64,000 nucleotides of DNA from JBBROS01 sp963752225 (lineage in GTDB: Bacteria; Pseudomonadota; Alphaproteobacteria; Acetobacterales; Acetobacteraceae). Positions 39,190 through 47,931 of the stretch are shown here, one piece after another. The notes beneath the pieces were generated by a model. It was not told the origin of the DNA, searched no databases, and was given only the letters and a program-made list of their open reading frames with translations. Made by a program: the position numbers and the translations under genes. The first letter of the stretch is position 1, and each line of letters starts with the position of its first letter. The stretch lies in assembly GCA_963752225.1 (NCBI GenBank), contig CAVVXS010000007.1, forward strand, positions 1,364,001 through 1,428,000, written 5' to 3'.

Positions 39190-39204
39190 GAACAAAACTA
39201 GAAC
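39190..39204 (-). promoter_or_regulatory. LexA/SOS box upstream of recA
   Basis: On the minus strand the site is GTTCTAGTTTTGTTC, a perfect GTTC-N7-GTTC direct repeat, the alphaproteobacterial LexA consensus. It is 157 bp upstream of the recA ATG, so the transcript has a leader of 100 nt or more unless a second promoter exists. Confidence 0.75.
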
Positions 39205-39251
39205 TGGAACTCGGAGTGGAACGAACGGCTCGAGTGGCTGAGTCTCGCCGG

Positions 39252-40304
39252 CTACGGCTGGCGCGTTGGGGCGAGCCCGCGCAGGCGCCACACGTATGCG
39301 ATCACCTCCGCAACCAGCCGGAAATGTTCGGCCGGCACTTCGGTGTCGAGCGGCACCAGGTAGAGCGCACGGGCCAGCGGGGGATTTGGCACCAGCGGCA
39401 CGCCCGCTCGCTCCGCGGCTTCGCGGATCCGTGCTGCGACATCATCGACGCCTTTGGCCACCACCCGGGGCGCGCCATTGCCGCCACGCTCATAGGCCAA
39501 CGCCACCGCATAATGGGTCGGATTGGTGATCACGACGGTCGCCTTTGCCACGGCGGCGATCATACGGCGCCGCGCTCGGTTCTGCCGAAGCTGGCGCAGG
39601 CGCTGCTTGACGTGCGGGTCGCCGTCCGCCTCCCGCGCTTCCTGACGCAAGTCTTCCCGGCTCATGCGCAAGCGCTGCAGGAAACGCCAACGGGTCCAGC
39701 CGGCATCGAGCACGGCAAGGCCGACCTGGGTCGCAACCACCAAGAGGGCGATGTGAACGATGATTTGCCAAACCCGGTTGGCCAGCGTTGCCGGGCTCCA
39801 GAACAGCTCGCCGGTCAGGTCGGAGACGTTCGATCCGAGCGCCGACCACACCGCCCAAGCGAACAGGACGAGCTTGCCGACCGCCTTGACGCCTTCGACA
39901 GCGCTCGACGGGCCGAACACGCGTTTTAACCCGCGCCTGGGATCGAGCCGTGCCGGGTCCGGCATCAATGCCTTGCCATGCACAAGAAACCCGGTCTGCA
40001 ACAGCACGGCGGCGCTGCTGCCGAGAATGACGAGGGCGGCAAGCGGCCCGGTCACGGACATCCAAGCGACCGCACCCTGCCGCAAGGCGGCGTCCGGCGA
40101 CGCCCCGAGGTCGACGAACATGTTGCGCAACCGCACCGCGAAGCCCGGGATCAACGCGGGTACGCCGATGACCATCACGAGGACCGCAGCGCCCAAAGCG
40201 GCGGCGACCACCAGCTCGCGCGAGAGCGGCGCCTGGCCTTCGTCGCGTGCCCGCTGCCGCCGCCGCTCGCTCGGCGCTTGTGTCCGATCTTCGGCCTCGG
40301 ACAT
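39252..40304 (-). CDS. flhB: Flagellar export protein FlhB
   Basis: Substrate-specificity switch protein of the flagellar type III export gate, 350 residues. Four membrane segments lie in residues about 30-210. The C-terminal cytoplasmic domain holds the autocleavage site NPTH (VVITNPTHYAVALAYERG, near residue 270), followed by VVAKGVDDVAARIREAAERAGVPLV. The ATG is 3 bp after the fliR stop. It is the last gene of the flagellar operon seen here; the sequence ends LRGLAPTRQP. Confidence 0.96.
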   Translation of the reverse strand: MSEAEDRTQAPSERRRQRARDEGQAPLSRELVVAAALGAAVLVMVIGVPALIPGFAVRLRNMFVDLGASPDAALRQGAVAWMSVTGPLAALVILGSSAAVLLQTGFLVHGKALMPDPARLDPRRGLKRVFGPSSAVEGVKAVGKLVLFAWAVWSALGSNVSDLTGELFWSPATLANRVWQIIVHIALLVVATQVGLAVLDAGWTRWRFLQRLRMSREDLRQEAREADGDPHVKQRLRQLRQNRARRRMIAAVAKATVVITNPTHYAVALAYERGGNGAPRVVAKGVDDVAARIREAAERAGVPLVPNPPLARALYLVPLDTEVPAEHFRLVAEVIAYVWRLRGLAPTRQP

Positions 40305-40307
40305 TCC

Positions 40308-41078
40308 TCAGAGGCCGGGCAGCACGGCCCAAGCTGCCGCCACGGACTGCAACCAGGTCGAGGTGAGCGGTGCGGCGAGCAAGCCGACCATTGCCAGACC
40401 GCCCAGGATCTGGCCAGGCGTTGCCGCCGTGAACACCTGCAGCTGCGGCACCAATCGCGCCAGCAAGCCGAGGCTTGCCTGCACGACCAGGCTCGCCAGG
40501 ACGAACGGCGCCGCGAGCCGGAGCGCGAGGCCGAGCGACGCCGAGGCGGCTTCCTGGATGGTTTCCACCATTGTTCCGGCCGGCAGCACGCCACCCGGCG
40601 CGATCAAATCGTAGCTTCCGGCCAGCGCCTCGAGCGGCAGCGAGTAGAGCCCTGTCGACAGCACGGTGACCGTAGCCAGCAGGCCGAACAGGCGAGCCAA
40701 GGCGGATGATTGCCCGCCAAGGGCGGGGTCGGGCTGGAGCACGCTGCTCAAGCCGACCATCGTTGATACGAGGGCGCCGGCCATCGACAGGGCCATGACC
40801 GGCAGCCGGGCAAGCCAACCCAGCATCGCTCCCGTCAGCAGTTCGGCCGCAATCATCGCGGCGCCGTCCCAACCGCCCGGAACCTCGGCGACGCGGTCCG
40901 ACACGACGGGAAGCAACAGGAGGCTTACCGCAAGCGCCAGTCCGGCCCGGACAATCGCCGGCGGCTCGGTTTCGCCCAGACCCGGCAGCAGCATCACGAC
41001 CATGCTGGCCCGGCTCAGCACGAGGCCGAACGCGAAGGCAAGGCCGGGCAGGCTTGCGACCATCTGCTCGTCTGTCAT
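40308..41078 (-). CDS. fliR: Flagellar export protein FliR
   Basis: Integral membrane component of the export gate, 256 residues with about six membrane segments. The start at ATG 41078 (MTDEQMVASLPGLAFAF) is preferred over an in-frame GTG at 41111, because FliR proteins start with this short hydrophilic stretch. Characteristic VLSRASMVVMLLPGLGE and LPVMALSMAGALVSTMVGL segments are present. It lies 16 bp after fliQ and 3 bp before flhB. Confidence 0.94.
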   Translation of the reverse strand: MTDEQMVASLPGLAFAFGLVLSRASMVVMLLPGLGETEPPAIVRAGLALAVSLLLLPVVSDRVAEVPGGWDGAAMIAAELLTGAMLGWLARLPVMALSMAGALVSTMVGLSSVLQPDPALGGQSSALARLFGLLATVTVLSTGLYSLPLEALAGSYDLIAPGGVLPAGTMVETIQEAASASLGLALRLAAPFVLASLVVQASLGLLARLVPQLQVFTAATPGQILGGLAMVGLLAAPLTSTWLQSVAAAWAVLPGL

Positions 41079-41094
41079 GTGGGACGCAGCGGGC

Positions 41095-41367
41095 TCATAA
41101 CCCGCCGACACTCACCAGCCGGTCCATCAGCCGATGGGCGAACTCAGTCAGCTGCCCGGTCATGAACGGCCCCAACAGCATCAGCGTCGCGCCCGTGACC
41201 GCGACCTTCGGCAGGAAGACGAGCGTGGGCTCGTTGATTTGCGTGACCGCTTGCAGCAACGAGATGATCAGGCCGACCACCAGCGTCGCGACAAGCAACG
41301 GGCCACCCAGTTTCAGCGTCAGCCACATGGCGTCCCGCATGGCGCTTGCGGCATCCATCTCGGTCAT
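41095..41367 (-). CDS. fliQ: Flagellar export protein FliQ
   Basis: A 90-residue two-helix membrane protein of the type III export gate (MTEMDAASAMRDAMWLTLKLGGPLLVATLVVGLIIS, then TLMLLGPFMTGQLTEFAHRLM). The length and two hydrophobic helices are standard for the family. It overlaps fliE by 4 bp. The usual upstream fliP is not in this cluster and must lie elsewhere. Confidence 0.95.
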   Translation of the reverse strand: MTEMDAASAMRDAMWLTLKLGGPLLVATLVVGLIISLLQAVTQINEPTLVFLPKVAVTGATLMLLGPFMTGQLTEFAHRLMDRLVSVGGL

Positions 41368-41660
41368 ATCGGCATCCGCATCACGTCTTGATACGCTTGG
41401 ACAACCTTGTCCCGGATGGCGACCGCGGATTGCAGCGCCAATTCGGCCCGCGACACCGCCGTCGCCACCTCGGTGAAATTGCCCCCGCCGGCAATCGCCG
41501 TGACGGCTTGGACGTCGGCTTGCCGCCCCGTCTCGACCACTCCTTCGAGGGCGCGCGCCAGGGTGGCGCCGAACCCCGTATCCGTGCCGCTGCCCGCAGA
41601 CGTGCGCGCGTAGGCCTGCGCCGCCCCGGACGGCGTGACGGTGAGAAGCGGACTGCTCAC
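41364..41660 (-). CDS. fliE: Flagellar hook-basal body protein FliE
   Basis: A 98-residue rod-junction/MS-ring adaptor. The conserved C-terminal half ATAVSRAELALQSAVAIRDKVVQAYQDVMRMPI is clear; the N-terminus is Ser/Gly/Thr-rich as usual. It overlaps flgC (ATGA at its start) and fliQ (ATGA at its end), so translation of the basal-body genes is coupled. Confidence 0.94.
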   Translation of the reverse strand: MSSPLLTVTPSGAAQAYARTSAGSGTDTGFGATLARALEGVVETGRQADVQAVTAIAGGGNFTEVATAVSRAELALQSAVAIRDKVVQAYQDVMRMPI

Positions 41661-42064
41661 TTCAGCAAGCCGATCGTCCGGGTCAACATGCTGCGCGTCG
41701 CCTCGAGGACGTTCAGATTGGCGCTGTAGCTCCGCTGGGCTTCGCGCATGTCCATCACTTCGATGAAGCTGTTCACGTTGGACGTGCGGACATAGCCCTG
41801 CGCATCGGCCGCCGGGTGCGACGGATCAAAGCGCTGCGGCAACGGGCTTTGATCGGGCGCGATCCGCTTCACGCGCACCACGTCGGTGCCGAGCGCGTGG
41901 TCGACCCGGTTTTCGAAGGTGACCAGCTTCCGGCGATAGCCGTCGGCTCCCGGCGTGGATCCCGTGGTGTCCTGGTTGGCCAGGTTCTCCGCAATCACGC
42001 GCAGGCGGACCGTTTGCGCGTCCATTCCGCGCGCCGAGACGGCCAAAGCTTTGCTGATGTCCAT
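41657..42064 (-). CDS. flgC: Flagellar basal-body rod protein FlgC
   Basis: Proximal rod protein, 135 residues. The N-terminal flagellar rod motif SARGMDAQTVRLRVIAENLANQDTTG and the C-terminal SNVNSFIEVMDMREAQRSYSANLNVLEATRSMLTRTIGLL (heptad-rich helix) are typical. It follows flgB by 2 bp and overlaps fliE. Confidence 0.96.
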   Translation of the reverse strand: MDISKALAVSARGMDAQTVRLRVIAENLANQDTTGSTPGADGYRRKLVTFENRVDHALGTDVVRVKRIAPDQSPLPQRFDPSHPAADAQGYVRTSNVNSFIEVMDMREAQRSYSANLNVLEATRSMLTRTIGLLK

Positions 42065-42066
42065 GG

Positions 42067-42441
42067 CTATCCTCCACGCCCGAGCACGAGACGGAACATG
42101 CCCTGGTAGCCGTGAACGATGTTGAGCGTCAGCTCCTGCAAGGTGGAGGTATCGGCGACCTTGCCCAGCTGCTCCTCGATCGAGACGCTGTTGCCGGCAA
42201 TGGCCCGTTCGGCCGGTTTCACCGAACCCGCGCGGGGCGCGGCGGCCGAGACCTGCAAATGCTTCGGCGACGTCGTCGCGAGGCTTTCGTTGACCAGGCT
42301 CGAGAACGGCGACAAGTCACTGGCCTGGAAGCCCGGTGTGTTCGCGTTGGCGACGTTCCGGGCCAGCAGCTGCTGCCTGTGGTCGGCCCAGGCCAACCGC
42401 TGCTCTGCCAGGCGGAACAAGCCGATATCGGTCGGATCCAT
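42067..42441 (-). CDS. flgB: Flagellar basal-body rod protein FlgB
   Basis: First gene of the operon flgB-flgC-fliE-fliQ-fliR-flhB; proximal rod protein of 124 residues. The motif RQQLLARNVANANTPGFQASDL is near residue 22. The C-terminal helix is TSTLQELTLNIVHGYQGMFRLVLG. ATG 42441 has CAGGAG 6 nt upstream, so it is preferred over the ATG five codons before. The 83 bp upstream of the gene should hold the operon promoter. A -24/-12 pattern was looked for and not found. Confidence 0.93.
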   Translation of the reverse strand: MDPTDIGLFRLAEQRLAWADHRQQLLARNVANANTPGFQASDLSPFSSLVNESLATTSPKHLQVSAAAPRAGSVKPAERAIAGNSVSIEEQLGKVADTSTLQELTLNIVHGYQGMFRLVLGRGG

Positions 42442-42524
42442 ACGGCGCTCCTGCATGTGATCCGATCATGCAGGGAAATCGTTAGCAAAACCCTTACAGG
42501 ACGTCCCGGCACACGCCGGGCGCT

Positions 42525-44261
42525 TCAAAGATGGCGCGACAGGAAGGCAGCCACCGCCCGGTAAACCCGCGCCCTGTCGTCCGCTCGCACGAAGCCATGC
42601 CCGGCGTAATCGAACACCTCGAAGCTGACCGGACGCTGCCGCTCACGCAATGCGGCGACGATCTGCTCGCTCTCGCCGATACCCACGCGCGGGTCTCGCG
42701 TCCCATGCAGGACGAGCAGCGGCACCGCGATCCGATCGACGTGGCGGATCGGCGAAATGCGATCGAACAGCGCCCGGTGCCGCACCGGATCGCCATACTC
42801 GGCCGCACGATGCGCCCGCCGCCATGGTCCGGTCGCGGCCAGCAGAGTTTCAAAGTCGGCGATGCCGTAGAAGTCGATCGCGCAGCGCCAAAGGTCAGGG
42901 TACTCGGTCACCGCCGCTAGAACCATGTAGCCGCCGTAGGACTGGCCCATCACGGCGATCCGGTCCGGATCGATGCCGGGTTGCCCGGCAAGCCACCGCC
43001 GGCCAGCCGCCAGGTCATGCACGCTGTCGAGCCGCCGTTCGACGTCGTCAGCGTCCATTACCGCGCGGCCATAACCGGTGCTGCCGCGCACGTTGGGCAT
43101 CAGCACCGCGTAGCCTTGGGTCAGCAGCGCCTGCATGTCGGGCCGGAAGTTGCCGCGTGCTTGCGACGCCGGGCCGCCGTGGACCCAAATCACCGCCGGC
43201 CAACCCGCGGCCGGCGCCTCGCCGTCCGGGAGCGCCAGCCAGCCGGGCACGGCCATCCCGTCCAGGCCGCTCCACCCGACCAGCTCGAACGGCCGTAACG
43301 GCAGATCGCACGGCGGCTCCCACACCGGCCGGGCAACGCTGCCGTCCCACACCCACAGCCCAGACGGGCGGGTCGGCGTCGACAACGCGAAGGCCAGGCG
43401 CGAACCGTCGGACGACCAGGCCAGGTCCGACACGACCCCGGCCGGCAGGGGAATGACGGGCCGCTCGCCGCCGCGCGAACCGCACCGCAGCACCGAATAG
43501 CCGCGGTCGTTCTCCACCGTCGCCAGAACGCCGGCGCCGGACAGTGCCCACGCATCGACGTCGCGCCCCTCGGTCCCGGCTGCGTGTGTGGTCGCGCCGG
43601 TCGCCGGGTCGATCTGGCAGAGCGCCATGAAACCGTTCACCTCGACGAGGCCCAGCAGCACGTCGCCGTCCCAGCGCAAGCTGGCGAACCGCGTCGGGCG
43701 CCGGCACGGCACGGGCGTTGCCTGACCTTCGAGCGAGACCACGAATGGCCGCTGGTCGCCGGTGCTGCGGTCCTGCATGACCAGCACGCGATCGGCGCCT
43801 TTCGTCCAGCCGCCGGCGCTGGCCTCGTGCGTTCCGTTCATCAGCCGCACACGCTCGCCGGTCGCAACCGTCAACGCCACGAGGTCGAAGTGCGCCGGGT
43901 CCCGATCGTTGGTCGTGAGGGTGATCTGCGTGCCGTCCGGCGACCAGGCGCCGAAGCCATGGATAGCGGTCGGATTGTCGGTCAGCGGCCTTCTTTCGTC
44001 GCCGTCCCACAGCCAAAGTTGGTGGCGTTCGTCGCCACCCGCATCGATCGCGTAGATCAACCGGTCGTCGTTCGGCGCCCTTCGCACCAGGCTCACCTTC
44101 TCATCATGGTCGGTCAGCACGCGAGAGCTGCCGTCATCAAGGTTGAGCGCCCAAAGCTGGGCGGTGCCGCTGCCGCGGAGGTGGAACAGCGTCCGTCCGT
44201 CCAGGCTGAAGGCGGGCGCCGAAGCGCCTTCGATGGACGCGTAAGTCACGGGATCTTGCAT
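42525..44261 (-). CDS. S9 family prolyl oligopeptidase-like peptidase
   Basis: A 578-residue serine peptidase with an N-terminal beta-propeller-like half (residues 1-330, WD-type repeats such as SPDGTQITLTTNDRDPAHFDLV) and a C-terminal alpha/beta hydrolase domain. The catalytic triad is visible: Ser in GQSYGGYMVL (near residue 430), Asp in LHGTRDPRVG (near 517) and His in YAGHGF (near 555). It has no signal peptide and is probably cytoplasmic. Acylaminoacyl-peptidase or dipeptidyl-peptidase activity is possible, but the class cannot be told from sequence. It diverges from the radical SAM gene, starts about 79 bp apart. Confidence 0.9.
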   Translation of the reverse strand: MQDPVTYASIEGASAPAFSLDGRTLFHLRGSGTAQLWALNLDDGSSRVLTDHDEKVSLVRRAPNDDRLIYAIDAGGDERHQLWLWDGDERRPLTDNPTAIHGFGAWSPDGTQITLTTNDRDPAHFDLVALTVATGERVRLMNGTHEASAGGWTKGADRVLVMQDRSTGDQRPFVVSLEGQATPVPCRRPTRFASLRWDGDVLLGLVEVNGFMALCQIDPATGATTHAAGTEGRDVDAWALSGAGVLATVENDRGYSVLRCGSRGGERPVIPLPAGVVSDLAWSSDGSRLAFALSTPTRPSGLWVWDGSVARPVWEPPCDLPLRPFELVGWSGLDGMAVPGWLALPDGEAPAAGWPAVIWVHGGPASQARGNFRPDMQALLTQGYAVLMPNVRGSTGYGRAVMDADDVERRLDSVHDLAAGRRWLAGQPGIDPDRIAVMGQSYGGYMVLAAVTEYPDLWRCAIDFYGIADFETLLAATGPWRRAHRAAEYGDPVRHRALFDRISPIRHVDRIAVPLLVLHGTRDPRVGIGESEQIVAALRERQRPVSFEVFDYAGHGFVRADDRARVYRAVAAFLSRHL

Positions 44262-44340
44262 GGGTCGGCTATACGCCGCTCGGACAACGTTGAAAAATCA
44301 CCTTGCCGACTCACGTGCAGACCGCGAGAACAGGTGTTCC

Positions 44341-45558
44341 ATGGATCTGCTGCAAAAGCTCGAGGTGCTGGCCGACGCTGCCAAGTATGACGCGTCCTGC
44401 GCGTCGAGCGGTACGGCCAAGCGCAGTTCGGCAGGCGAGACGACGGGTGTCGGCAGCACTGAAGGCATGGGCATCTGCCATGCCTACGCCCCTGACGGCC
44501 GCTGCATCAGCTTGTTGAAGATCCTGCTCACCAATAGCTGCATTTACGACTGCCTATATTGCATCAATCGCCGCAGCAGCGGCGTGCAGCGGGCGCGGTT
44601 CACACCGGAAGAGGTCGTGACGCTTACCTTGGGGTTTTATCGCCGCAACTGCATCGAGGGATTGTTCCTCAGCTCCGGCATCATCAAGAACCCCGATTAT
44701 ACGATGGAGCAGGTCATCCGGGTCGCCCGCCTATTGCGCGAGGAGCATGGGTTTCGCGGCTACATCCACCTCAAGACGATCCCCGACGCGTCTCCCGAGC
44801 TGCTGGCCGAGGCCGGGCGGTGGGCCGACCGGCTCAGCATCAACGTTGAGCTGCCGACCGAAGCGAGCCTCGGCCGCCTCGCACCCGAAAAGGACATGCC
44901 TGGCATCCGCCGGACCATGGGTCGCATGCGGCTGAAGATCGACGAGGCGCGGGCGGAGAAGCGGGCGCCGCGGTTTGCGCCCGCCGGACAAAGCACGCAG
45001 ATGATCATCGGCGCCGACAGCAGCAGCGACCGCGACATCCTGGCGCTCAGCACGAACCTCTACGGTAATTATGGCCTGAAACGCGTCTACTACTCGGCCT
45101 TCAGCCCCATCCCCGACGCCAGCAGCGCGCTGCCGTCGCAAAAGGCGCCGTTGGTTCGCGAGCACCGTCTGTATCAGGCCGATTGGCTCATGCGGTTCTA
45201 TGAATTCGAGGCGAAGGAACTGGCGCTCGACGCCGGCGGGAACCTCGATCTGTCCATCGATCCGAAATTGGCGTGGGCGCTGCAGCACCGCGACAAGTTC
45301 CCGGTCGACCTCAACACAGCCACGCGGGAGCAGATGCTGCGCATTCCGGGCTTGGGCGTGAAGTCCGTCACGCGCCTTCTGCAGGCACGGCGGCATCGCC
45401 GCTTGCGGATGGACGATTTGGCCCGGTTGCAATTGCCGATCACCAAGATTGCCCCGTTCGTCGTCGTTGCCGACCACACCCCCGGCGCAAGCCTCGACAG
45501 CGCGGCGTTGCAGCGGCGGCTGACACCGAAGCCGGTGCAACAGGACCTATTCGCGTAA
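44341..45558 (+). CDS. Radical SAM protein, putative DNA modification/repair (TIGR03916-like)
   Basis: A 405-residue radical SAM protein with the [4Fe-4S] motif CIYDCLYC (near residue 68; CxxxCxxC). The partial-TIM-barrel region follows (LFLSSGIIKNPDYTMEQVI). The C-terminal helix-hairpin-helix pair is VDLNTATREQMLRIPGLGVKSVTRLLQA, a DNA-binding feature. This matches the family described as putative DNA modification/repair radical SAM proteins, whose reaction is not known. ATG 44341 was chosen because the family begins with DLLQKLEVLADAAKYD. A weak SD, AGGTG, precedes it. It is followed by its usual partner 38 bp downstream. Confidence 0.85.
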   Translation: MDLLQKLEVLADAAKYDASCASSGTAKRSSAGETTGVGSTEGMGICHAYAPDGRCISLLKILLTNSCIYDCLYCINRRSSGVQRARFTPEEVVTLTLGFYRRNCIEGLFLSSGIIKNPDYTMEQVIRVARLLREEHGFRGYIHLKTIPDASPELLAEAGRWADRLSINVELPTEASLGRLAPEKDMPGIRRTMGRMRLKIDEARAEKRAPRFAPAGQSTQMIIGADSSSDRDILALSTNLYGNYGLKRVYYSAFSPIPDASSALPSQKAPLVREHRLYQADWLMRFYEFEAKELALDAGGNLDLSIDPKLAWALQHRDKFPVDLNTATREQMLRIPGLGVKSVTRLLQARRHRRLRMDDLARLQLPITKIAPFVVVADHTPGASLDSAALQRRLTPKPVQQDLFA

Positions 45559-45596
45559 GCTCGCAAACCCCGGTTTTCCCGCGACGTTCATCCGCG

Positions 45597-47021
45597 ATGC
45601 ATGCGACCATCCTCGCCCATGAAGTCGACTGGGACACCTGGCGCGCCGCGGCCCGCCGGTTGGCCCTCGACAACGTGCCGCCGGAAGAAACGACGTGGTC
45701 GGTCGGCCACCCCGACGACCTGTTCGGCGACACGGCGGCCGAGCCGCCGCCCGCGGCGTCGCCCGGAACGTTCACGGTGCCGCGGGCCCTTGTCGCCTTG
45801 GCCGAAACGGTCATCCAGCATAGCGACCCGGAGCGCTTCGCCCTGCTCTATCGCCTCATTTGGCGGGCGCATGGCGGCGAAAAGCACCTGCTCGAGATCA
45901 CCACTGACCCCGACGTCCACCGGGCCAATCGCCTTGCGCAGTCCGTGCGGCGCGATACCCACAAGATGCGCGCCTTCGTGCGCTTCCGCGAGGTCGCCGA
46001 CCCCGCTGGAACGCGTTACGTGAGCTGGTTCGAGCCCGACCACTACATCGTCGAAGCCAACGGGCCATTTTTCGTGCGCCGTTTCGCCACCATGACGTGG
46101 TCGATCCTGACCCCATACCGCAGCGCCCATTGGAACGGCGAGCAGCTCAGCTTCGCGGCCGGCGCCAGCAAGGCCGACATCCCCGACGACGACCGGCTCG
46201 AGGCATACTGGCGCGCCTATTACAGCAGCATCTTTAACCCCGCCCGGCTCAAGATCTCTGCCATGCGGTCGGAGATGCCGAAGAAGTATTGGCGCAACCT
46301 GCCCGAGGCCGCCGCCATCCCCGATCTCATTCGCAATGCTGCCAGCCGCACGGAAACCATGATCGACCAACCGCACTTCTCCCCCGCCAAGCCCGCACGC
46401 CCGGCGCCGGCCGCGACGCCCTTGCTGGAGCCGACCCCGTCGCTGCAGCAAGCCGCCGCCGCCATCCACGAGTGCCGGCGCTGCGAGCTATGGCAGCCCG
46501 CGACCCAACCGGTGTTCGGCGAAGGTCCGCCGGGCGCGCGCATCATGTTCGTCGGCGAGCAGCCCGGCGACCAGGAGGACCTTGCCGGCCGCCCATTCGT
46601 TGGACCGGCCGGGCAATTGTTCGACCGCGCCATGGCCGAGGCCGAGTTCGACCGGACGCAGGTCTACGTCACCAATGCCGTCAAGCACTTCAAGTTCGTC
46701 CCACGCGGCAAGCGCCGCATCCATGAAAAGCCGGGCACCACGGAAATCGTGGCCTGCAAGTTCTGGCTGGATCTGGAACGGGCCGAAATTAAGCCTGCCG
46801 TGACGGTGATGATGGGCGCCACGGCGGCCCGGGCGGTGCTCGGCCGCACCGTCACGATCACGCGCGAACGGGGCCGCCCGTTGCCGCTCGACGGCAACCG
46901 CACCGGCTTCGTCACCGTGCACCCGAGCTACCTGTTGCGCCTGCCCGACGAGGCTGCGAAGGCGCGCGAGTACCAGGCGTTCGTTCAAGACCTACGCTCG
47001 ATCAAGGCCCTGGTGGCGTAG
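45597..47021 (+). CDS. udgX: TIGR03915-UdgX fusion, uracil-DNA-linking protein
   Basis: A 474-residue two-domain protein. Residues 1-255 match the DNA-metabolism domain that pairs with the radical SAM family (DPERFALLYRLIWR, YRSAHWNGEQLSF). Residues about 290-474 are a family 4-like uracil-DNA glycosylase: C-x2-C near the start, GEQPGDQEDLAGRPFVGPAGQLFDRA, and KRRIHEKP near residue 372. The last is the UdgX R-loop with His (376), the residue that in Mycobacterium smegmatis UdgX forms a covalent bond to abasic DNA after uracil removal. The gene pair with radical SAM is a recurrent neighbourhood. Confidence 0.88.
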   Translation: MHATILAHEVDWDTWRAAARRLALDNVPPEETTWSVGHPDDLFGDTAAEPPPAASPGTFTVPRALVALAETVIQHSDPERFALLYRLIWRAHGGEKHLLEITTDPDVHRANRLAQSVRRDTHKMRAFVRFREVADPAGTRYVSWFEPDHYIVEANGPFFVRRFATMTWSILTPYRSAHWNGEQLSFAAGASKADIPDDDRLEAYWRAYYSSIFNPARLKISAMRSEMPKKYWRNLPEAAAIPDLIRNAASRTETMIDQPHFSPAKPARPAPAATPLLEPTPSLQQAAAAIHECRRCELWQPATQPVFGEGPPGARIMFVGEQPGDQEDLAGRPFVGPAGQLFDRAMAEAEFDRTQVYVTNAVKHFKFVPRGKRRIHEKPGTTEIVACKFWLDLERAEIKPAVTVMMGATAARAVLGRTVTITRERGRPLPLDGNRTGFVTVHPSYLLRLPDEAAKAREYQAFVQDLRSIKALVA

Positions 47022-47058
47022 CCGGCCGGCTGACTGCACCGGCGCCGGCCGGATCCGC

Positions 47059-47688
47059 TCAGTGCCGGCCGAAGCCGCGGAAGCCACCCCCGTGGAAGCC
47101 GCCCCCGCCGTGAAACCCCCCGTCCCGAAAGCCGTAGCCGCCGCGGAAGCCGAAGCCATCATGAAAGCCATAGCCGCCGCGATAACCATGGAAGCCGCGG
47201 AACCCGCCGTAACGGCCGAAATAGCCAACGCCGAAGTAACCGCCATAAAGGAACGGGTAATAGTCACCGTATCCAAGGTAGACCGGATAGGGATCGTAGT
47301 AGGCGTAGGCGACCGAGACGTCGGGCTCGATCGGCTGGACGATGTTGTAGCGGGCAGCCATGCATTGCAGGTAAACCGTGCCGGGTGTCGCCGCCGGCTG
47401 CGGCGGCGTGCCGGCCGGCTGCGCAATGTCCGCGTTCGATGGTGACGCCTGGGGCGCCCGGCTGTCGACGGCCGGCGCGCTGTCCCGGCCGGGCAATGCG
47501 GGTTCCGGCGGCCCGGGCGGATGCGCGGCGAGCCCGCGGCAGGCGGTGTCGTCGGCCTGGAAATCGGCCGTGGTTTTGGTCGGCCCGGGATAGGCCACCA
47601 GCAACGGCGGCGGCGGCGGCGGTGGCGTCGCGCATCCACCAAGCGCCACCAACACTGTGGCGGCAATAACGTATCCCTCGCTTCGCAT
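47059..47688 (-). CDS. Gly/Phe/Tyr/His-rich lipoprotein, unknown function
   Basis: A 209-residue predicted lipoprotein with signal [12 protein letters not shown] (lipobox Cys near residue 19). A Pro-rich run, then an Ala/Pro-rich linker, follows (residues 20-90). The core [11 protein letters not shown] and [12 protein letters not shown] resembles small outer-membrane lipoproteins of unknown function. The C-terminal 90 residues are dominated by G, F, Y and H repeats (for example [14 protein letters not shown]). The start at 47688 gives a normal signal peptide. It converges with udgX and diverges from the chemoreceptor. Confidence 0.7.
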   Translation of the reverse strand: MRSEGYVIAATVLVALGGCATPPPPPPPLLVAYPGPTKTTADFQADDTACRGLAAHPPGPPEPALPGRDSAPAVDSRAPQASPSNADIAQPAGTPPQPAATPGTVYLQCMAARYNIVQPIEPDVSVAYAYYDPYPVYLGYGDYYPFLYGGYFGVGYFGRYGGFRGFHGYRGGYGFHDGFGFRGGYGFRDGGFHGGGGFHGGGFRGFGRH

Positions 47689-47931
47689 CGACGTGCCCAC
47701 CCTGGAACTGCTCGCCCGCCCCGAGAATCCCGGTGCTCGGCTGAACATCCATTAGATAAGCGGTCGCCGCACGCTCACCACGTCGCGCCACCCAGCCGCC
47801 GGTCACAGCGCCGTGACGTAGGGTCGGACCATACGTCGCGACCAACGTGCGAGCGAATTCGCTCCGTGTTCACCGTTTCTTCACCGGCCCGGCACTATGA
47901 CGATGGCGCAATCAACGGGCGGATTTGCTCA

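Noticed and set aside
42442..42524. A sigma-54 promoter upstream of flgB
   Set aside because: I looked for GG-N10-GC on the minus strand and found only partial matches with the wrong spacing.
44260..44340. A 27-residue extension of the radical SAM protein upstream of 44341
   Set aside because: It overlaps the start of the divergent S9 peptidase gene and shows no family similarity; the known family starts at DLLQKLEVLADAAKYD.
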